From Lingula anatina (Eukaryota > Brachiopoda > Lingulata > Lingulida > Lingulidae), in assembly GCF_001039355.2 (NCBI RefSeq), contig NW_019773814.1:70173-134172 (forward strand): DNA of 64,000 bases, written 5' to 3'. Within the stretch, counting starts at the first letter, position 1; each line of letters opens with the position of its first letter. A model generated the notes under the pieces. That model was not told the DNA's origin. It searched no databases and worked only from the letters and a program-made list of their open reading frames with translations. A program made the translations under genes and the position numbers. Below are positions 12,046 through 50,078 of the stretch, piece after piece.

Positions 12046-12703
12046 AAAAAATACATAATTTCTAAGAAAGAATGGTTTTCAAGCTTCTTCATGGTCCCAA
12101 AATCATTCTGGTATTTATGAGAATAATAAGCAACAAGATTTTCTTTTTAAGGTGTTAAAGAAAGAGCACTCTTACGACATAGTGAACAAGTGATGACTTT
12201 ATGTCCATAAAAAGTTGTCTTAAAACCTTTATTGATAAGGTGTTTACAAAAAGTGGCTGTCTAGAATTAATTACCATAAACATTGTCCAGCTAGCTTCAA
12301 AATCAAACTCACAGTCTGTTTAGATTACATTCATATGATTATTCAGTTGCGTCAGAGAGCGTTCATTGCAACACTGGCATACCAAAAACAACAGTCATTA
12401 TGTCATGTCGAGGGATTTATACCAGTAATGCACTTGTATTCAATGTACTGTTTAATGGGATCTTCAAAACTAGTTCACTGACAAAAAATGTCTCCCTCCA
12501 TATGCACCCATGGTCCACAATAACTTTGAAAACCAACAGCAAATCTCCCTTCCTGTTCTGCTCCGTGCCAAGCACTGTTGCTGAAGCATGGCACATTTGA
12601 TCTATGTCACAGAAACATGTAACTGAAAAACACTGAACACATTTTCAGGTTCTGTTGCCATCATATATTGCCATCTGTTCACTTAGTTAATGTCTAGCCT
12701 CTG
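12046..12703. other. CNOT2 3' UTR / spacer
   Basis: AT-rich DNA between the repeat element and the CNOT2 stop codon. A frame of 66 codons at 12400-12600 has no support. Most of this is probably CNOT2 3' UTR. Confidence 0.5.
12228..12233 (-). terminator. possible poly(A) signal of CNOT2
   Basis: The plus strand reads TTTATT, so AATAAA on the minus strand, about 470 bases past the CNOT2 stop. Confidence 0.3.
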
Positions 12704-15576
12704 CTAGTGTGCCACCATGGCAGCAGGACTAGGATTATGATGGAGAGTAGGTGGCAGATGAGGTCTCTCTTCTAGTTTGTCATATTCTAAGTGGAATTCT
12801 TTTGCCACTTTTCGCCAGTTCTGTGCATCAAAAAAATAGTATGTTCCTCGTTCGTAAGTATTAGTCTTGATAGCAGGTTCCATCCCTGGGGCCCTGGTTA
12901 TCCAGACCCTTTCTTCTTTGTGATACCTCCAGTCTCGGTTGTATCTGAAATTGGTAAGACGTGTACGCCATATTTTATGCAGCAGACACAAACTTAAATG
13001 AAACCAATAGTCTGTAATGAGATATACTATTTCTCAGTACAAATAACAAATAGAAAAAAAGGTTGCCATGTCTGTCATGTATCGTCTGCAACTTAGAACC
13101 TATTTACATTTTTCTTCCATTTTTGTTGTATGCTCAGACATAATGCTCTCTTCTGGTGAAACAAGTATTTAATTGAAAAAAATTGGGACGATATGCGTTT
13201 TGAAAGGCTGTGTAAAATTGATAGCATTTATCACAGAATTCCTAAAATACTTACAACTCTGCTGCTGCTGCCAACTGAAGCATGTCCCCACCATTCATGT
13301 AGAACAGGAAAAATAGCAAGTCTTCCCCATAACGGTTAAGTTTTATAGGAGCAAGCTGAAAGGGGAAAACATTGGAAAATGAACAAAGAACTGAACATAA
13401 TCCCATAAAACATTTCACTCTGTATAAAACTTTTAAGGTTGATAAATCTAATAAAATCTGAGTCTTTCAACAACTGACTGATAATTCACAAAGAACTGTG
13501 AGTTGAGTGAATTGTTACCCCCTTTTGAAAAAAAAGTGAAGCTTACCTTGTCTCTTATAAATATATTTGTAAGATACTCTGAGGGTACGTGAAAATCTGA
13601 AATATAACATAGAGTTATCGTATCAGAAACTTTGCCTGCTGATATTTATGCTGAAATCACGCCATTTTTCATGTAATCAATGAATAATTCAAATTTATAG
13701 GCATAACACTGAATTTGAGGCAGTTACTTATAAATGAATGAAATGGTGTATGAAATCATTACATAAAATGGTTCATGGTAAGTAAAAATTATCTGTGGAA
13801 AAATACCCACACTAATGTCAAATTAATTGGCCAAATGGCCCCATAAATTTTCGCTGCATTTGGTTGATTGCAAATTCTTAAACCAAAGAACTATATTAAA
13901 TTTATTCACCAAAATTCTTACCATCAAACTTTTGCTTTCTAGCAGCTAGACTAAAGTAATGCAAAAAATTAACATTCCTTTAAAGGACAGATAAAAAGCC
14001 ACTGAAACCTGTGCGCAAACTGACACAAAAAAAGCATTCAGGATCAATTGAAGCCCCTCACAAACAATTTAAACAAAAGCCATTATGGCCTCAAAGGCCA
14101 TGTAAATAGAAGAAATATATATGTGGTGAAAGTTTCACCAAATCACTATAGCACCCTAATGTAAGCTTATGCTATAATAAGGTATTACGCCACTGACCTA
14201 TGTCTTGTGGTCTACAGGGAGCATCAGCCCAGGGGGACTGGAAGGTACTGTACAGGTTTCTGAAACATAAATACATGACCTGCACACATGCGCCATAAAC
14301 TTCTATAACATCACTTCCATTCCTTTTTACTTGCTTCGTTTTTATCATTAACTGTGAAAATGAAGCTACAGAAGTTTCAAACAGTTACGAGTTTTAAACA
14401 ATTAAAAAGATACTTTTGTTGTAAGTCTCACTTTTTGAAATTTCTTACATTTTGAAATGTAGATGCACCACATTAATCCACTAATTGTTTACATTCAAAA
14501 AGTCAACTATTTACAACTTCAGTATGATGAGGTCAATTATCAGTTGTCTGCTGGTTATTGTATATGCATGAACATAATCAATATTTTAACTTGGTCTTAA
14601 TACATCATGATGCCCCATTCCCCACAATTGCCTATGGCCCATTTCTTACTCGGGAGAGTTGAGGTTTAGTCCCAGTGTTGTTAGATCAATGCCTGGGGCC
14701 AGTGCTACTAAGTTCGGGTCAGTCTCTGCTGCTCTGATGAAAGTGAGGAGGCCCACCATACCAAACTGGTCTGTCACCATACCACCAGGGATATTGGACA
14801 CAGTGCCTGGATAGAAAGTCACAAATTAAATAATAAGATGGAGGTAGCATCAAAGATGCTTTTTTTCACAAATGTAACCTAAGCCCATTCATTTCAGGAT
14901 GACATTGCAAGACAAAGAGATCAACTAGGGACTCTCCAAGGGGGCTTCTATAGCAACAATAGATTTTAAATCCAGTGTAAGGCAGTCAGGCAATCTGATG
15001 AAAATGGTTTGACTATTTCTGGAATATCCACATTTAATGCGTTTTCTTTGAGGATAAATATCAGTCATCTGTCACGACACTGCAGGTGTAATTTTGAAAT
15101 AAATAAATAAATAAATAAATAGATAAATGACAGAACGCTTACTAAATGAACTTACATTATTTATACTCAACATCAAATATTTTAATTAACAATTCAAATA
15201 TGCACAACACACTGGATAGAGCAGTATGCTTCATCAATTTTTTACATGATGTTCAATGAAGATAAAATACACCTGTAATTTATTATTCAAACAAAATACA
15301 GGGAAAAAAAGCAGGCATGATAAAAGCCACATCTGCAAAGTAAACTGACAGTCTAATGTATACAAAAGATACATCATGGATCAATATAATCAAGTAACCA
15401 AGACAAACAGATGCCTTGGGTCCTCACTCACCATCCTGGTGTGTCTGAATGCCCTTCTTTGGTTGTCCACTACTGGAATTCTTGTCTCCAGGAAACCGAA
15501 TTCCTTCTTTTGGACCCTGGTCGAAAGCACCTCCCAGTGTGGCAGGCTGCTGTAACCAACGAACACCACCATAATT
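12704..15576 (-). CDS. CNOT2: CCR4-NOT transcription complex subunit 2 (3' part)
   Basis: CNOT2 is a scaffold of the CCR4-NOT deadenylase. Its C-terminal NOT box pairs with CNOT3 and docks on CNOT1, helping mRNA decay and repression. Six exons, in coding order, join in frame: 15576-15432, 14806-14650, 14259-14198, 13596-13547, 13355-13255, 12944-12704 (stop at 12706-12704). Landmarks are GMVTDQFGMVGLLTFIRAAE, LTTLGLNLNSPE, SPWADAPCRPQDIDF, HVPSEYLTNI, NRYGEDLLFFLFYMNGGD, then NRDWRYHKEERVWITRAPGM, KTNTYERGTYYFFD and FHLEYDKLEERPHLP. The match to vertebrate CNOT2 as I recall it is very high and runs to the natural C-terminus. The first exon found begins NYGGVRWLQQP. The N-terminal, low-complexity half of the protein is not located in 15577-20714. 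The divergent neighbour is the collagen gene. Confidence 0.95.
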
Positions 15577-18500
15577 CTGGAGGAAAAAAAAAAGACACAT
15601 ACAATATAATGTAATTTGGCTTGTAATGGCTGATTGCAAATCTATGGTGTAAGTCTGTGAAAAAGTTTAAATCTGTTTTTATTGCATTAAGTAAACATGG
15701 TTAAAAACCAGATGGCTGGTGTTCACCAAATGTAAAATCAGCTCAATGTTTTTAGTTTAGTTTTAATGCAGAATAAAAACTTAATCAGCCTCTGCTGTTT
15801 CTCAGTCCTCATAGCTAATAAAGTTAACTATCTATGTGTTTTGAATAAACATATAGCATTATGTAAAAGCTAATAGTGCAGATAGCCTGTAAAATGTAAT
15901 TTGTAAACATTTTAGTGCTCAGTAAAGTAATTAATGTATCAACACATGAGGCTTACTAAAGTTCAGAATGCTTTAGAAAATAAGAACAAGGCATCTGGCA
16001 AGAGCTTGTTCCAACTTTTTATCTTTAATTTCAACCAGCATCAAATAGGGTTTATGAAGTTGNCGATTTTTCTGCAACTTTGTTAGACCGAGTACCCCGG
16101 ATACATTACATCATCGCTTTGGTCTTTTAAGCAAGTTAGGGGTTACTTTAACTACAGCATATAGTTATTAATTACAAGGTGTTAAAGTGTAGTTTAGGCA
16201 TTTGTTCCCTTTTCAATTCACATTAGGGAAGGGAAGTTGATTAGTTGATTATTTAGTTACGGTTCACTACAAGCGATGTTCCTGTTCAGCAAATTGATGT
16301 CTTGACTAGATAGCAGCGCCACGTAGCGTGCACTTTGGACCTATTCATAACCAAAGCTTTTTTTCTTGATTTTCCTGCACCAGGTACATGTATAACAACA
16401 TACCCAATAATTACAAGGTGTCAAAGTGTAGAACAAGAGAGGACAATCATGGACAATGGCGTTCAGTTTGTCTGTTGTTCGAGCTTGCCCAAAATCTTAT
16501 CACACCGTGATCAAATCTGCTTGTAATCAACAGATTATTTTCTCATCATGTTCTTTTTCATTAGTTAAATTAATAAAGTTACACAAAAGTTATACAATTC
16601 CTGCAAGATACACTAGTCTCCAAACATATTACATTTGGAAGGGTCGGGTTTGTTTTGCACGCACCACGAAACAGCAAATAAAGCCAATACACGCACAGAG
16701 TAATCACAGCGGTCAACACACCGTGTCGATGATGATTTAAACCGTGCCTACACTTTGCAGATACAATTTCCACCCGGAGTCTCAGTCTAATAGAGATACA
16801 TTTTAAGCACTGACGGAACACTGGTGTGTTTTCCGTGGTTTGTTTCAAACATGAAAACTTCACGAGGCACATGGCCAGGACGACTGGGCATACAAGCGTA
16901 AAAACTATTTTCGCAGATTGTAAAATCAATTTGGCGGGTCCAGTCGAAATCCTGCTGACTTTTTATTTTCAACTGAGCTTAAATACGGAGGATTTACGAC
17001 GTGTGCCATGTCAAGTCTTCACTCTAGAACGAGGGAAGCTACATATTGCAGTCAGTCGCAGTCTTGCAACTTTCAATGTTTCCTTCGCGTTGGCAAGCGG
17101 TTAGCAGCTTTGACCCAACATGAGGTAAATCACACCGAGCCCGAATTAACCCGGCTACGTCGCGAGCATAACGAAGAAAGTGCAATATGTTCTCATTAAA
17201 TTTGTGGCGTTTGGGTTCAGTCACATGTTTGACCCCCTTTTTCCCATTTTAACGACAATTTCGTCTCCTGTGTCACATTCCATACGTGTAAATTAAATCA
17301 GGTTGAGAGGAATATTTGCCGAACCACCAATGCCCATAACGATAGGATTTTGATGCTTTGGACGGTGCCTTATCACATATCAATACCTGCTGATAATATG
17401 CTTAAAATTGCCGTGGGCCCTCCGCCAGTCGAATTTATATCATAAAATGAGTGCCCCCTATTGTTGTCTCTAAGTGTTCCAGCAGGCTCGGCAGAACTTT
17501 CACATATGGGACAACGTTTGCGTGTGACCATTATCCTAAGTTTCAGAGCAGGTTACACATACGTGCTTCCTGCCTGAGTGATTAGGTTTACCTCATCTGG
17601 AATGTCTCCATTTAAATATGGTGAAAACCCAAATACAGCGCTTAAAATGTGAGAAAATAGAGCTGACTGTATACCAACTTGTCTGACTTGCGAATTTGCC
17701 GCCTTAGCAATTTCTTGTGTGAAGCCATTTGTGGAGGATTTTGAAATTAACTGTTGGTTCAGTTTTCTAATAGGAATTTTATATCAAGTACAGCAACGGA
17801 TAACATAACTAAAACCCACAATGAAGAATTGGGCATCTGCACGAAAGTAGCACAAAGTGCCATTTTAATAGAGTTTTAAGCGTCGACATTTTAGTGAATG
17901 ATTGAAATTCTCCAGCCTCGGAAAAAGTTTAAGGTAGCACTTGCATACGGTTTCTTGAAAGACTTCTTTGTTAGTCGCCTATTTGTGAATGTACATCCAA
18001 TAATATGAAGAAGAAACCAAGTGCGATTAACAGTCATTGCAACTAGTTGTCAACTTTACTCAAATATTAAGGGAAAAAGATATCATTAGGAAAAAAAGAT
18101 CATTTAAATACTGATGGAGCGAATTAGTTCCCCATTAAACAAAATAGATGTTAATCTTTCCGCTAAGTCAACAGCTGGAGGCGACGTACTAGGGCCCTAG
18201 AAGGGAGGTAAATTCCATGAAAGCGTGTCTCGTTTGTAATTGTATATTTTTGAGAACCTTAGCAGGCATTACCTACAGATCTACCTGTCATCCTGCATTT
18301 CGTGACTCGGCTCTTTGCGGTATTTGTTCAGTTGTGGAGGAAAGCTTGCTAGCTATCACGACAGAGAGCAACCAGCATGCCAGCCATTGTTTGACCAACA
18401 TGGCAGTCAAATTTCAATCCATGCAAATGACGGAAACGTTTGTCGCCTGTTGGTGGTTTTTCTGGGGCCTTTTTATTAGTTCATTAATCGTTTACATTCC

Positions 18501-20714
18501 TATTATTGCATTTAAAGCGACAGGTTGTAGTAGTTTATAGCTGCTGTTAAAAATAGCCGTGTTTGGTATTGAGTGTCACGTTATCAGGTATCGACTAAAA
18601 TGCCTGTTGTTTTCTAATCACCTACAGTGTGTTCACATCTCTATCCTGATAAAAAAAACTATTGCCTGTTTCGAATAACATCAGCAAGAACTCGCAGGTA
18701 ATGGCTTATAATTTGCTGGTTGTCATACTAATTTCTTTTCCATTGTGTTTTCTTGCTTCGTTTTTCCAATTGATAGTTTGCGAAATAATTTCTGTTACGT
18801 GTTTACAATGTTTAAGCTGAACACGAACACTAACTTTGCTTAATATCTAATACGAAAAGTGATTTTTGGTTCCTACGCTTGGCCCATTTTGTTCTTTCTA
18901 AAACCGTTATGAAAATATCAAATGGGCCAAAACAATGACAATTGACGGTTGAAAACCTTGGACATACTTTTCCTCGAGTTTTAACAAGTTTAAGGGAAAG
19001 ATTATAATTCCAAAGACACACCAAAAATGAATATCTGCCATAAGTAGAATTTACCATAAGTGTTAATCTGATCTTCATAGAATTTAATTGACCTGATCAC
19101 ACAGGCAAAAAGGTCGTTGTTAAATTTATTGCTTTCAAAATAGTTGATTGTACATGTCACAAGAATGGCCTGGCATACCATACATGTACTCCGGTACAAG
19201 CGATATACGCTACGGCATGTTACACATACAATTATTGTTTGGGGCACGTTGTTATCTGTCCCCTCAAGCTCTGAATAATACACAGGATAAGTAAGACGCT
19301 GTTGTACGTCATTTGATAGTTCCTTGGAAAGTCTCTTTGCTGGAACACAAATGGGCGACGTACATATATCTTACCTTACTGCTCACGGTAGATATTCTCA
19401 TATTTAAAACCCTTTGTTCGAAAACCAAGAATTCTAATTTAGGGCATGCCCGTAGTTGAAGTGAGTTCAAATTTGATCGAGTTTATCTGAAATTAAGAAA
19501 CCACAAACCAGCCCTTCGGAATTTCATCAAACAGTCACTTTTCCCTACCCTGAACGTGTTAACAAGATGGAAACCAACACCAAGCGTTTAGTTGCGTTAG
19601 TCAACAAGGTTTCAGTCTGCGGCAAAAGATTTTGTCGCGATTGTACTTGTTGCTTGATTTACTTCAGACATCGCTCTCAGCCATTTGTCTATATCCAGTC
19701 TGGTGGATTTATTAATCTTAGCGCAGATTGCGACATTTAACGTAATTGGGTCGTGCCGCAATGACGCCCAGTGTACAGCATGATGAGTGTAATTCAATAG
19801 AAACGTCTGAGCAATATATACTAATTGGTTCTGTAGAGTGTGTTTTATTTGTTTATGTTAAACCGTAAAAAGTGTTTATAAAAAAATTACCGATCTGTAA
19901 TAAAAAAAGGAATATCCTCAGGACCACCCCGTCTTCACATAAAACGTCTTCATAGTATTTCCTCTGCTTCATTGTAAACAGGCCTAGTAAGTCTAGTTTC
20001 ACAATGGAAAGTGACATAACTTTTAATCATATTAGTAAGACCCCTGCGATTGCTTGGAACCGAACACCAAGAACAATGTGTGAACGTGCTTGCGTGTTGA
20101 AAGCTAAGAGCATTTCAAATCCAACGAGGCGTGATAAACTGTATGTCAAAGCTAGCAATGGAACCGAGCTGATTGAGGAAGCCTTGTAGTTGAAATTATG
20201 CTCCAGTCAAAGGAACACCCGAAACAAGGCAGGCGTGTAAGCTCCGGAAACCGATAACGTTAGGCAATAGACTCATGTGGCATTTTATCCTAATACAGAA
20301 CTGGCAAATGCTTCTCTAAGTACCGAATATCTGGAGAATGCGAGTTTTTGCCTTGGAGAATGAATGTCAGGTTTTCAGAGGCCATATTCTACTGAAAAAA
20401 GTAAATAAATAAACAAAAACGAGGGTCGATTGCATTAATGACAACAATAACAAATACATAGGAACAATGCCTGCTTCTGATGTATACGTTTTTGTACGTT
20501 TTTGTACTTCACTGAACATTACGGTAGTGGTAAATTAGGGATCTGATTTGCATATATTGTAGAAACAGATGCCAAGTCTTCAGAACCTGTGACAAATATC
20601 CGTTAAAAATCTAAGGATTGTGTTTTGTGTAAATATATGACCAAAGGTAAACGGTCATTTGCTCGTTATTTATTGACCTTTATAAGTTGAAACCGTGTGT
20701 TTTTGTACTTTCAG
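15577..20714. other. 5.1 kb between CNOT2 and collagen exons; 5' ends unresolved
   Basis: This should contain the 5' exons and promoters of CNOT2 (minus strand) and/or the collagen (plus strand), but I cannot assign any with confidence. An ambiguous base lies at 16063. Frames such as 18217-18540 (107 codons) have no known family. A possible collagen signal-peptide exon is listed separately. Confidence 0.5.
18701..18775 (+). CDS. candidate signal-peptide exon of the collagen (speculative)
   Basis: ATG at 18701 opens 25 codons beginning MAYNLLVVILISFPLCFLAS, a short N-region and a long hydrophobic core like a secretion signal. It ends in phase 0 before gtttgc, and the 7S-like exon at 20715 starts in phase 0, so the join would be in frame. 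The donor is weak and hydrophobic AT-rich frames arise by chance. Confidence 0.15.
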
Positions 20715-44727
<24,013 letters not shown>

Positions 44728-45289
44728 TGTTATAACAAGATGAACTACTAAAACTATAAAGATGTTCTCATAAATCTCTCAAACGGGAGCGACTTGATTT
44801 GCAGGCGACAGTAGAGATCACAACAAAAAATGTCAAGTTGGGAATCCAGAATGATTAGGTCTTTTAATTCGTCCCCAAGCATTAGCAACTATTCCAGTGT
44901 GTATTAAGGTCTCTTGCGTGATACTTGTCGTGTAAAAAAAAAACGAACGTCTAATCTCAAAGAGAAAAGTTGATAGTGGTAGCAGTGAGGGTCACGACCC
45001 AGGTCAACAAAGGTCAAGGTTATCCACACATTTTCTTGTAAAAAGAAGCTGTACATAATTTGTTAGCCCCCAAACACAGACCATAATCTTGGTTTTATTG
45101 ATAATAATAAGAGCTAGACAGAGTTCTCTGCTACAAACATAACCTTTAACTCAAAATGATAATACATATACAAGTTTTCAAATCAATAGTATATACCAGT
45201 AGCTCAGAAGGGCCAAATGATTATAAGCCATTAGGTTTTGGCCATTTGTAATTTCCGTGCAGTTTAAAGGCAAAACTTGTGCTTAAGAG

Positions 45290-45295
45290 AATAAA
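45290..45295 (+). terminator. possible poly(A) signal of the collagen
   Basis: AATAAA about 560 bases after the stop codon, on the same strand as the collagen gene. The best candidate among several. Confidence 0.35.
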
Positions 45296-46291
45296 AGCAT
45301 TCGTTTCCAATATAAGATAAGTATATTTATGAGTGGTTCAAAACCAAGTTGAACGAATGTTATTTACATCTATAACTTTGTCAAAGTATCTGTAATCAAA
45401 CAAAATTTTATTATAAACAATATGTGCTACGCATATAATGTGGGCCACAAATGTACTCCGTTAAGATGTGAAATAATTTTTTCACTTTATAACTCTACGA
45501 TCACTCCCGGCTATGTTAATATACTATCCATTGTATATGGCTCGCGCTTCACAGGCGAAACTCTCACATGTGCGCGCGCATAAGATCATAAGCAGATGCG
45601 AAAAAACATGAAAGTTGTTTGATGCGATTGGTGCGCATTCTGCTGAAAATTTCGCCCCACTATTCTACGATAACCGTGAAATTTTTGGGTTATTTTGCTA
45701 CCCGAAATGCGCTACGTATCACTGCCAATTTTAATGTATTTTTACGTGTCGTTGTAATATTTACCCAGCTATTAATGCCATTAGGTGTATTGTTACAAAT
45801 ATATATTTAAGATAGTTATATTTAGTTAGAAAATTTTGTCTTTTATTAGTGCTATGCGATACTCGTAATGTGTTCATTTTTTTGCATTTTCATGTTACCA
45901 ATTCTGTGATATTACGAGGAGAATAATAAATTGCTTTAAACCGATAGATTTGTTTGATTCAATGATTGCCAAGTGAGAGAAAAAATATTGCTTGTTGATA
46001 AAAATAATACCACTGGCAGGTGTGGGAGGGGGTAGCAGTGGACCACGCCCCCTTCGCCCCTTCACCATCAAGTACAAAGACAACAAGCAAAATGGGAACA
46101 AAACCAATCATATTGATATATTATATTAAAATTGCCAAAGTAGAATTTTCATCTTGTGGCACCTCCATAGCAAATATGGGCCTAGGTCATTTTCGGCAGA
46201 TAAATAGACAAATGAACTAAGGTAATAGACATAATATAGAATTGCCTACCAGACTAATCTGTCAATCAGATTCCTGAAGACATGCTCTGTA

Positions 46292-46488
46292 TCCAGTGGC
46301 AGATTTAGAGGGAGGATCAAGGGGGGTTCTGACCCCCCCCCCCCTTCGATTTCTGGTCACCTCTTGAAATTAGAATTTTAACTAGTTGATTCATATTTCT
46401 AAACCGTACCAAATGGCACCATTCGCCCTCTAAAATACTAACATTTTTCGGGGCCCTTTAGCGAACCCCATGCCAAGTGTGTGTGTGT

Positions 46489-46519
<31 letters not shown>

Positions 46520-46580
46520 GGAGCGTCGGCTTCGCATCCGCGGACCCCTCCTTCAAATAATACTGAATCTGTCCCTGTTA
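46292..46580. repeat. dispersed repeat with poly-C, (GT)n and poly-G
   Basis: It starts cagtggcagatttagaggga, then a C13-14 run near 46331-46345, a GT run at 46477-46502 and 19 G at 46503-46521. It ends with actgaatctgtccctg, an inverted, diverged copy of the start. Similar wording (tggcggatccagagg) occurs at 38746-38761. This looks like an old transposon copy that expanded simple repeats. Confidence 0.5.
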
Positions 46581-46932
46581 TATGTGTAGATGATGGTGCC
46601 TTGGAGAATTTTTCTTCTAGTTTCTGCTCTAGTTGGCAATTCAGTCCAAAGTGGGTGTTTAAACAAATAGACTTGAATTATTACATTATGTTCTCCAAAA
46701 CATTATACTACCCTGTACTGCCCGGTACTAATGTGAGTGAAAGCCCATTGTGATTTTTACGTAACTTTGCTTGCAAAAGAAATATTCCTATATTTTTCCC
46801 TATATTCTGATTTTCCTGTTCAAACGACTCTCATTTCATTTTGTCTTTTTGGTCTAACGTTTTCTGACTGATTTTTTCACACGAATTGCAATTTATGAAT
46901 CATGCACATAAATGTATACTAGGGCGTCTTAC

Positions 46933-47091
46933 CTTCCCTCATAATTCGAACATGACACCCAAGGCGTAGTAATCTGCTCTCCACCAGGCGGCGCTGGGGT
47001 CATGTTCTTGTAGAGGGTGTAGTTCATTAACTGAACACCATGGATACTCTCCCCGGCCGAATTTAAAAGGGTGGACGGATCCCAGATCACA
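46933..47091 (-). other. unidentified exon-like segment
   Basis: 159 bases, more GC-rich than their surroundings, with a good minus-strand acceptor (gctctcag) and donor (gtaaga). One frame is open throughout and contains DPSTLLNSAGES, QLMNYTLYKNM and TPWVSCSNYEG. A second frame contains HDPSAAWWRADYYALGVMFE and ends in TGA two codons before the donor, so it could instead be a terminal exon. I recognise neither. It lies 2.7 kb beyond the CPS stop on the same strand, so it is not part of CPS. The rest of its gene was not found. Confidence 0.4.
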
Positions 47092-49752
47092 CTGAGAGCA
47101 AAAAAAAATCTTCAGACTGAATAAAAAAAAGGAATATTAACCCTACTCTTAGCAAAAAGTGTTGAACATATCCAAAGTTTTCAGTAATCAATTTTTAAGA
47201 CAGCAAACTAATATATATTAGTAGTCTTGATTACCCTATTTCCCAAATAAGAATAATAAGAAAAATAAATATTAATTTCACAGTTATTTCAGCTACGCAA
47301 AATATAACCTAGGCGAAGAGCAAGTTAGCATCTGAAAACCTGATCTGACTTCGCGGACCTCAGAGCGTTTTAATGAGTTCAGAAAAAAAATCTGGATTTG
47401 CTAAAATTGGGAAATTGAGTCACAACAAAGTGAAAATCTTACCAGTTTGGGGATCCCGTGCAAACTGATCAATACGTTGTTACTTTTGATATCAAAGTGA
47501 GCTGAATTAATGGTCAATTGCCATACAGACGCACGTGGCAATATACTTTTTCATGTTAAGGGGAACTGAGTTTTTGCCTTAAAAGGAGATATCAATCCTG
47601 GGAATTATGAATGCGCTGCAAAAAAAAAAGGTTGGCTTATTTTTGGTTATATGAATGAAAGTAAATTCTTAAAATGCTAAAAGCGACACATGATTTTACT
47701 AGTTGCCTGGATGAGAGCCATACGTTCAATTTGAAGAAACGTTGACATCGTCTATTTTCAAAGGGCTAAATTTGGGGTTTAGCGGGGCTAAAGTAAGAAT
47801 TTAGGAAAAATGAAAAGTTACCCATGTTCAAAGCTTTTTTACAAAAAATGTGTAAATTAAGGATTGGTAAACCGTGAAAATATAGCGTTCTACATCATAT
47901 TTCAGGTCTCTATCTCACTCTCTCTGCGTATGTAGGTCTTTTTACAAAGATGCAAATTATTGTGGCGAGAGAGAGAGGTTAAAATCCACATTTTTTTGAA
48001 AAAAAAAATGCTCGTTTTGGGACGAGCGGTCAATGCTACCAATTACAGTAGGCCTATGTAGTTCTGCATCAACATATTAACGTCATCTAATAACACATGT
48101 AAAGTATGCAGTTACAAGAATTAACTGGTTATTAAATGTTTCTTTTTAATTTGAAATAACAAAATGAATGGAGAAATGCCAAGTAAACCCACTAGAATTT
48201 ATTAGCAAATATAACCTTTTCCATGGTGTCAGGACACATTTACACTGAAAGTTTACACCTTCAACTTCAACCAAATGTAATTTATGCTAAATGGATAAAA
48301 TTGCAATATTTTAAGAAAAAATATTACCCATAACTCTGCAAAAAATTGTTATCTATGATGACTTTAAAATAGTCAAATGCCCCATTTCTGTGAGATCCAC
48401 CAGTGCTTGCATTATGCAGAGTCTAAGATATACAAAACACTGTATATACTTCATGTACTAGATCATACATTTTTGAGATTCATCTTTACTGCAGATCTAA
48501 TTATTACACAATAAATTGAATAGCAAGCATACAACATCAGCGTTATACTATGTTAGTGCAAGAACCCCTGTACATGCATTATATGTTGTACCCGTTAGAG
48601 TAAGCAATAATCAAACCATGTCTTGGCCAAAAGACTACAAGGTGAAAAACTGGAGAAAATATGCTCACTTAGTCCACTATCTATCTATATATAACATTTC
48701 ACACTATTTTTTTCTTCAAAATGATATCTGAATTTGACATCGATCTTACACATTAATCCATCATTCTTACATTGCACAATCTTTTCTTTAAATGATATGG
48801 ACAAGAAAATTCTGGAAATTCAAAGCACAAAATTTGATTCGATTTGCTGCCATCAAAATGAATATCAAATACCTTTCAATTTCTGCATTAATACATTCAA
48901 AATAGCTGGCAAATATGAATTTTATCATGATTTTTACTTTTAATAGTCTAAAACATAATGAAACCACGTTTCAATACATTGCAAATGTAAAAAAACAATA
49001 CTGAAAACATTTGAGCTGCCTATTACATCAGAAAGAAAACTGAGATTGAACATCTCAGAAATAAAGGTTATAATATCATTATACATTCCTAAAATGGAGA
49101 GCAAATATAAAAAGTCTGACAAAAAAATTCATGTTTTTGCTTAAGGGAATAATTTGGCAACAAAGATTTTTCCTTTGAAAATATTAACTTTGGAATTCAT
49201 TTGTGCAATGAGAAGGATGAGATTCAAAGTTGCAAGTAATCCTAAATATCTTTTTGATTTTTTCTGCATGTTCTTTTCTGAAATGATTTTTCAGTTATCT
49301 GCATTATAGAAATTCCTCTAAGACATCACATACAGGATTTCAAGATAAAAAATTTAACATTTTTTTGGGAGTCAACAAAGATTATCTAGTTCTAACCAAC
49401 CATACCTCATTCCACAAATTCTCTATAAAAGAAAAAAACTTAAAGGGCATTAATACTGTAACTTACATGCATGAGTACAGCTGATCATGAGGACAACATG
49501 GCAGATGTAGATTAGCCACCCTCCACAAGATGAAATATCCGACGATCAGCTTTCTTCAAGTTATTGTGCACTTTAAAATCAGTTCTCATGACTTGAGGCA
49601 GCAGACAGATCAATGTCAACCATTAAATGTTTATATAAAAAAGCAATGTCCTTTAAATTGCTTATAAGAATGTAATAGATAATTTTCAGTAATAACAAGG
49701 CATAGAACCCCTGTATGTGGTCCCTGTAACAATGGAGACAACTGTCCAAAAT
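47092..49752. other. CPS 3' flank, no gene recognised
   Basis: AT-rich DNA downstream of the CPS stop. It contains A-rich stretches and no splice-bounded conserved exon that I can see. Confidence 0.5.
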
Positions 49753-50033
49753 TTATGCAGATCTGGCAGATTTCTTTCTTGGTTTCAGATAATGGAACAA
49801 ACTGGTGGCTTCCACATTGCCCGTGTGGTCAAATGCTTCAGCTAATAAGCGGACAATCTGAAATGAAAGAAAAAAGTATGAGAAGTGAGGAAAATTTCTC
49901 AGCATGTTTTGGGTGGGTGAGAGAGAAAAGAAAACAAAATTCAGTATCGTAACATATTTCACTATCTATCTACACCCAGCATTTTTATTTCAGCAAATCA
50001 ATATTTAAATTTAAAAGTGTGTGTGTGTACATG

Positions 50034-50078
<45 letters not shown>

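Larger units (their letters stand above)
44728..46932. other. collagen 3' flank and spacer
   Basis: Probable collagen 3' UTR, then AT-rich spacer. A possible poly(A) hexamer lies at 45290-45295. No recognised exon. A dispersed-repeat segment with C and G homopolymers occupies 46292-46580. Confidence 0.5.

Noticed and set aside
18217-18540. 107-codon plus-strand frame with a hydrophobic C-terminal stretch
   Set aside because: No family resemblance and no evident splice or start context; one hydrophobic segment in AT-rich DNA is weak evidence.
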